This document shows, piece after piece, positions 60,193-64,000 of a stretch of DNA of 64,000 nucleotides (position 1 is its first letter; each line of letters begins with the position of its first letter). The translations under genes were made by a program, and so were the position numbers. The stretch comes from Parvularcula bermudensis HTCC2503 (GTDB lineage Bacteria > Pseudomonadota > Alphaproteobacteria > Caulobacterales > Parvularculaceae). The stretch spans positions 2,480,001-2,544,000 of the forward strand of contig NC_014414.1 of NCBI RefSeq assembly GCF_000152825.2, written 5' to 3'. The notes below the pieces were generated by a model. The model made no database searches. It had not been told where the DNA came from and was given only the letters and a program-made list of their open reading frames with translations.

Positions 60193-62213
60193 GCGCGGCC
60201 CGCACCCTCACTGAATTGCTCGGCCCACGGCCCCGTATGACGCTTGTCGTTGCCGAGGCCCAAGTCGCCGAAATCTGGGTCGAGGGCCGCGCGCCGCTGA
60301 TCACGATCCGCGATTATGACTGGGGCGAGACCGACCCCCAACCAAGCCGGGACGCGGACGGCTTTCCCTTCACCAAGATCAACTGGAGAGGCCCCGCGTG
60401 GGCGCTGGGTCTCGCGCTTTACCCGCCAGAAAAGGAGACCTCCATGGCACAGCCCGACCTCAAACACATCCCGCTCGACGAGCTTCGGATTTCCAAACTC
60501 AATATGCGGCATGGGCGCAAGAAGCCGGACGTATCCGACATTCTGCCGTCCATCCGGGAGAGCGGATTGCGTCAGACTTTGCTCGTTCGCCGCGAAGGCA
60601 AATATTATGGCGTCATCGCCGGACGCCGCCGTTTTTTTGCGCTCAAAGAAATCGCGAAGGAGACGGGCGAGGTGCCGTTCGTTCCATGCGCGATCATGAC
60701 TGAAAAGGATGCGGCCTCCGCGATTGCGGCATCTGTCATCGAAAATGTCGGACGCCTGCCTGCGACAGAAATGGAGCAATATGAGGCGTTCAAGCGCCTC
60801 AACGATGAAGGCAAGGCGCTGGAGGATATCGCCAGCTTCTTCGGAGTGACTGAGCTTCTGGTGCGCCGTGTGCTCGCGCTTGCTTCGCTCGACGAACCGA
60901 TACGGAAACTCTACGCCGAAGACGAACTGGACCGCGAAACGATCCGCGCGCTTACGCTTGCGACGCCAGAACAGCAGGCCGAATGGTTCCGTCTCTTCCA
61001 GAGCGAAACCGAACGCGCCCCGATGGGGCGGTCGTGCAAGGCTTGGATCACGGGCGGAACGACGATCACGACCGACAAGGCCTTGTTCGATCTTGATGCC
61101 TATGAGGGACAGGTCACTGCCGACCTCTTTGGCGAGCATGGCGTCTTTGCGGATGCGGATCAGTTCTGGAAGGCACAATCCGCCGCGATTGCCGAGCGGG
61201 TCGAGGCCCACAGGGCCGACGGCTGGAGCGATGTTATCTGCCTTGAGCGCGGGGCGTATTTCCACCGCTGGGAGTATGTCCAGTGCGCCAAGGAAGATGG
61301 CGGGAAGGTCTTCATCGAAATCCGCCATGACGGGACGGTCCAGTTCCACGAGGGACAAGTAACCTCGGCCGAGGCCCGCAAGCGGCAACAGGGTTCGAAG
61401 GGTGAAGGCGATGCCGTTCCGGCAGCCGTTCGGCCAGAAATGTCCGGCCCGCTCGCGGAATACATCCTGCTTCATCGCCACGCAGCTGCTCAGGCGAGTT
61501 TGGCCACATCCCCCGCGATTGCTCTCCGCTTGATGGTGGCGCATGCCATGGCGGGGAGCGCGCTTTGGGATGTCCGGCCTTTCGAACTTCGCGCCCGCAA
61601 GGATGAGACGCAGGCGAGTGTGGAAAGCGGGGTATCTGTAGCTGCACTGGCCGAAGCGACGGCGCAGATCGACGCCCTGTTCAAGGCGCTCAACGTCAGT
61701 CCAGCGCTTCGCCGGAACGGCGATGACTACCGCTTGTGCGAGCTTTTCTCCGCGCTGCTCGCCATGTCGGACGGGGAAGTGTTGCAGGTGCTTGCGACGG
61801 TGATGGCCCGCACACTCGAGGCCGGAAATGGCATCGTGGAAGCCGTCCTGCATGTCTGCGGCACCGATCTTTCGGCGGCTTGGAAACCAGACGAGGCCTT
61901 CTTCGATCTCACCAAGGACAAGCGCGCCATCAATGCGATGATTGGCGATATTGCAACCCTGTCGCTCGCGGACTCCTGCCGCGCCGAGACGGGCAAGGCG
62001 CAGAAGCAGGTGCTTGCGAACCGGATCAGCGGGGAGGGTTGCGAGGCCAATCCTGACTGGCGACCGAGCTGGATGCAGGTGCCGCCGACACGCCTTGTTG
62101 AAGGGGCCGGGTCACCACCTGCCGATGCATGGACACGGATCGCGGGACTATTCGAAGCGGAGGCAGCAGCCACGCCCGATGAGACACCTGAGACGCGACA
62201 GGACGCTGCCTGA
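60189..62213 (+). CDS. parB: ParB/RepB/Spo0J-type protein, fused in frame to a small upstream protein
   Basis: The frame from ATG 60189 encodes 674 residues. Residues 1-85 (LTELLGPRPRMTLVVAEAQ, ITIRDYDWGETDPQP, INWRGPAWALGL) look like a separate small protein; residues 86-674, from ATG 60444, are a ParB-like protein with the N-terminal box (IPLDELRISKLNMRHG, LVRREGKYYGVIAGRRRFFA), an HTH region (DIASFFGVTELLVRRVLALA) and a long C-terminal part. AAAGGAG lies just before ATG 60444, so ParB alone can also be made from there. Likely role in partition or element regulation; a terminator hairpin follows. Confidence 0.88.
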   Translation: MSAARTLTELLGPRPRMTLVVAEAQVAEIWVEGRAPLITIRDYDWGETDPQPSRDADGFPFTKINWRGPAWALGLALYPPEKETSMAQPDLKHIPLDELRISKLNMRHGRKKPDVSDILPSIRESGLRQTLLVRREGKYYGVIAGRRRFFALKEIAKETGEVPFVPCAIMTEKDAASAIAASVIENVGRLPATEMEQYEAFKRLNDEGKALEDIASFFGVTELLVRRVLALASLDEPIRKLYAEDELDRETIRALTLATPEQQAEWFRLFQSETERAPMGRSCKAWITGGTTITTDKALFDLDAYEGQVTADLFGEHGVFADADQFWKAQSAAIAERVEAHRADGWSDVICLERGAYFHRWEYVQCAKEDGGKVFIEIRHDGTVQFHEGQVTSAEARKRQQGSKGEGDAVPAAVRPEMSGPLAEYILLHRHAAAQASLATSPAIALRLMVAHAMAGSALWDVRPFELRARKDETQASVESGVSVAALAEATAQIDALFKALNVSPALRRNGDDYRLCELFSALLAMSDGEVLQVLATVMARTLEAGNGIVEAVLHVCGTDLSAAWKPDEAFFDLTKDKRAINAMIGDIATLSLADSCRAETGKAQKQVLANRISGEGCEANPDWRPSWMQVPPTRLVEGAGSPPADAWTRIAGLFEAEAAATPDETPETRQDAA

Positions 62214-62244
62214 ATAATCGTCTCCTGTTCAGCCAGCTTGAGGA

Positions 62245-62271
62245 GCCGTCCGGTGGGTATCACCGGGCGGC
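62245..62271 (+). terminator. Terminator hairpin after parB
   Basis: GCCGTCCGGTG and CACCGGGCGGC pair (11 bp, one G-T) around GGTAT, followed by TTTCC, 31 bases after the stop. Confidence 0.65.
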
Positions 62272-62669
62272 TTTCCGCTTTCTGGGACTGGGGATTGTGG
62301 CTCCAAAACCTGGGCGACCCATGAAATGCCTTCACAAAAATCGCGCGTCTTGAGGTCTCGATGGACAATCGAGATGCGCATGAGGAGGAGCCTGAATTCT
62401 TCCCGCAAAGCATTTCACGGACCCCTTGCTCCCGTCTTTGCCTTGAAGACCTGGACGTGGACTGAGCGGCCATGAAACCGCCCGAGGCAAAGAAATTTCC
62501 CCGCCGCTTTGCGGCTCCTCGCGCAGCAAATTTCATCGCCCCAGGCGGTGCTCCGCATGCGCTTCGCCCCTATCGGGTTCTAGCCGCTCAGCCCCCGTCC
62601 GGGCGGTCCGGCGTCGACGGGGACAAGGGGTCCCCGGGAGACACGCCAAGGAAAGAAAAGGAGACCCCT
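62272..62669. other. Non-coding stretch before DUF736 gene
   Basis: About 400 bases without a supported gene. An in-frame extension of DUF736 reaches ATG 62472, but it is low-complexity and the strong ribosome site is at 62656-62661. Promoter of the DUF736 gene presumably lies here. Confidence 0.4.
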
Positions 62670-62993
62670 ATGGCAAACGCACTCGGATATGTCAGCGAGA
62701 CCAAGTCCGGCTTTGAAGGCACCCTCGCAATGATGAACCTCTCTGCCGCAATCCGCATCGAGAAGAATGCAGAAAAGACCGAAGAAGGACATCCGGACTA
62801 CCGCATCTATGCCGGTGAAACCTCGACCGAAATCGGCGGCGGCTGGATGCGCAAGTCGAAGGCATCGGGACGCGACTATGTCTCGCTGACGCTGGCAGAC
62901 CCGCAGATCGGACCGCGCCGGATTTTCGCAAACCTCGCCCCGGTCAAGGGCAAGAAAGGCCGGCACGTCATTCTCTGGAACGCGCGCGACTAG
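62670..62993 (+). CDS. DUF736 family protein
   Basis: From ATG 62670, preceded by AAAAGGAG, a 107-residue protein with DUF736 features (GYVSETKSGFEGTLAM, YRIYAGETSTEIGGGW, DYVSLTLADPQIGPRR). These small proteins are near-constant members of alphaproteobacterial plasmids and conjugative elements; function not established. A strong terminator follows. Confidence 0.9.
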   Translation: MANALGYVSETKSGFEGTLAMMNLSAAIRIEKNAEKTEEGHPDYRIYAGETSTEIGGGWMRKSKASGRDYVSLTLADPQIGPRRIFANLAPVKGKKGRHVILWNARD

Positions 62994-63015
62994 GGTAGAT
63001 CACAGCCTTGCCAAG

Positions 63016-63041
63016 CCGCTCCGGAGACACCTCCGGAGCGG
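63016..63041 (+). terminator. Strong terminator after DUF736 gene
   Basis: CCGCTCCGGAG and CTCCGGAGCGG pair perfectly (11 bp) around ACAC, followed by TCTTCTTT. Confidence 0.85.
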
Positions 63042-63233
63042 TCTTCTTTCATGCCGAAAGGGTCTGCAACGAAGGTGCTGATACGCCTATCAGCGCTGCA
63101 TTCTAACGTGAGGGTTCTTTGGGGATTCAAGGGTGTCGCGAGCGTGTGGTGCAAGTTAGACACTCTTAATCTGAGGATGAGTTGGCAGTCTGTCAGGGCT
63201 TCGAGTTGCGTAGAGGAAAGGAGAAGCAACGCT

Positions 63234-63488
63234 ATGACAGAGACAAATAGAAGTGGAGAGGAGCTTCGACCCAAATCAAACCTCCCAACCCCGACCGAAT
63301 GGATGAACACGGATGAAACCGCTGACCATCTCGGCCTCAAACCGAAGACCCTGGTCAATATGCGTTCGCTGGGAACAGGCCCGGTTTATCACAAGATCGG
63401 CGCCAAGGTCTGGTATCGCGGCAAGGACATCATCGCTTACACCAATGGACGTAGGTTCATGGGGACAGGCCTTCGCGATGAGTCGTAG
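63234..63488 (+). CDS. Excisionase-like helix-turn-helix protein
   Basis: From ATG 63234 (GGAAAGGAG upstream) an 84-residue protein with the MerR/Xis-like HTH_17 pattern: WMNTDETADHLGLKPKTLVN, then the wing with VWYRGKDIIAYTN. AlpA/Xis-type proteins of this size sit beside traF in conjugative elements and may steer excision or transcription. The next gene starts inside its last codons. Confidence 0.85.
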   Translation: MTETNRSGEELRPKSNLPTPTEWMNTDETADHLGLKPKTLVNMRSLGTGPVYHKIGAKVWYRGKDIIAYTNGRRFMGTGLRDES

Positions 63489-64000
63489 AATCGCGTTGTT
63501 AGGCATGGGATGCGGGCTAGGCCTCATGGTCTCCGCCAGCATTATCAACCGGTCCGACTTCATCTGGAACCGGACGGAAAGCATGCCCAAGGGCCTTTAC
63601 TTTGTTGACCGGTCGGCGCGAATTTCGACAGGCGATCTGGTAGCGTTTGCGCCCTCGGATGAGGTTCGACATTGGCTGAACGATGAGGGAATTGTTGGCT
63701 CCGACTGGCCCTTGTTGAAGCATGTTGCGGGCCTATCCGGTGACGAGATTTGCAGATGCGATACGCAGGTCTCCATCAACGGGATCACATCTGTTGATGC
63801 GCTCAAAGTAACCGAGTCCGGCAGCGCCCTTCCCGTCTGGCAGGGCTGTCAGACCCTCAAAGCCGGCGACGTTTTCCTGCTCAACTCTCATCCCCTGTCA
63901 GTCGATGGACGATACTTCGGCGTTCAGGACGGCGCGCGCATCATTGGCGTCGCCAGGTCCATATGGACTTATGGCAACCGGTCGGCTGAGGATCAGGCGA
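63478..64000 (+). CDS. traF: Conjugative transfer signal peptidase TraF (3' end outside window)
   Basis: ATG 63478 overlaps the end of the HTH gene by 11 bases. The 174 residues seen include one membrane helix, then S26-family motifs: ESMPKGLY with catalytic Ser35 and LLKHVAGLSGD with Lys81, plus the later LNSHPLSVDGRYFG block. TraF processes and cyclises the conjugative pilin in RP4-type systems. Its presence marks the start of a transfer region continuing to the right. Confidence 0.9.
   Translation, partial: MSRRIALLGMGCGLGLMVSASIINRSDFIWNRTESMPKGLYFVDRSARISTGDLVAFAPSDEVRHWLNDEGIVGSDWPLLKHVAGLSGDEICRCDTQVSINGITSVDALKVTESGSALPVWQGCQTLKAGDVFLLNSHPLSVDGRYFGVQDGARIIGVARSIWTYGNRSAEDQA

Noticed and set aside
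60087-61853. Long minus-strand open frame (588 codons) opposite parB
   Set aside because: Antisense to a well-supported ParB-like gene; no domain or ribosome site.
62472-62669. N-terminal extension of the DUF736 protein
   Set aside because: The extension is low-complexity and the clear AAAAGGAG ribosome site belongs to ATG 62670, which gives the normal family length.
1-64000. CRISPR array
   Set aside because: No regularly spaced direct repeats were seen anywhere in the window.

Overview
The window reads as DNA from an Alphaproteobacterium. It is GC-rich, and it carries DUF2285/DUF6499 gene pairs, DUF736, ParB, ArdA and TraF of the kind found in alphaproteobacterial conjugative elements. A Hyphomonadaceae-like marine or metal-exposed host is my inference only; no rRNA or other taxonomic marker is present.

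Region 1 (1-22 kb) is rich in unknown genes. A minus-strand series, possibly one long transcript from about 10.4 kb down to 3.2 kb, encodes a lipoprotein, a sensor histidine kinase, a bPH2-like membrane protein with a C-terminal DUF1566 domain, a 364-residue unknown, a MoxR AAA+ ATPase and a metallopeptidase-like/VWA protein. A divergent OmpR-type response regulator sits upstream (10507). At the far end (1863) a second membrane protein has a related bPH2-like N-terminus but a different, lipoyl-like C-terminus. Next come a metallophosphoesterase, several lipoproteins and secreted proteins of unknown function, two of which share a C-terminal domain, and a gene (12643) with a broken second copy at 21.6 kb. 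This set is the best candidate here for an undescribed system: a signal-regulated envelope machine built round a MoxR/VWA module.

Region 2 (22-24.4 kb) holds tandem hairpins and a tRNA-T-arm-like scrap, then an AbiEii-type toxin gene whose antitoxin gene is split by a 5-bp tandem duplication.

Region 3 (24.4-44.2 kb) is a plus-strand copper/silver resistance island: multicopper oxidase and CopB, a P1B ATPase, DUF411 and DUF305 proteins, an amino-acid permease and an ion channel, an MBL-rhodanese protein, CsoR, a CusCBA pump and two CusF-like proteins. Three palindromic TACCC...GGGGTA-type sites precede three transcription units, consistent with CsoR control. Copper would be detoxified by export to the periplasm (ATPase), oxidation there (oxidase) and removal across the outer membrane (CusCBA with CusF).

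Region 4 (44.3-49.2 kb) is a mercury operon (merT-merP-merF-FAD oxidoreductase-merA, then a YnfA-type gene) divergent from merR, with a 19-bp-spacer MerR-type promoter.

Region 5 (49.2-56.5 kb) is a decaying divalent-metal efflux block: a CDF pseudogene, an intact CzcA-like RND pump, a CzcB-like adaptor that has lost its N-terminus to an IS3-family insertion, a truncated isoprenylcysteine-methyltransferase-like gene and an intact short CDF transporter.

Region 6 (56.7-64 kb) is the edge of a conjugative element: two DUF2285 paralogues, ardA, small plasmid-type genes, a ParB-like gene fused in frame to its small upstream neighbour, DUF736, an excisionase-like HTH gene and the start of traF. The metal genes are therefore most simply read as cargo of an integrative and conjugative element or plasmid.
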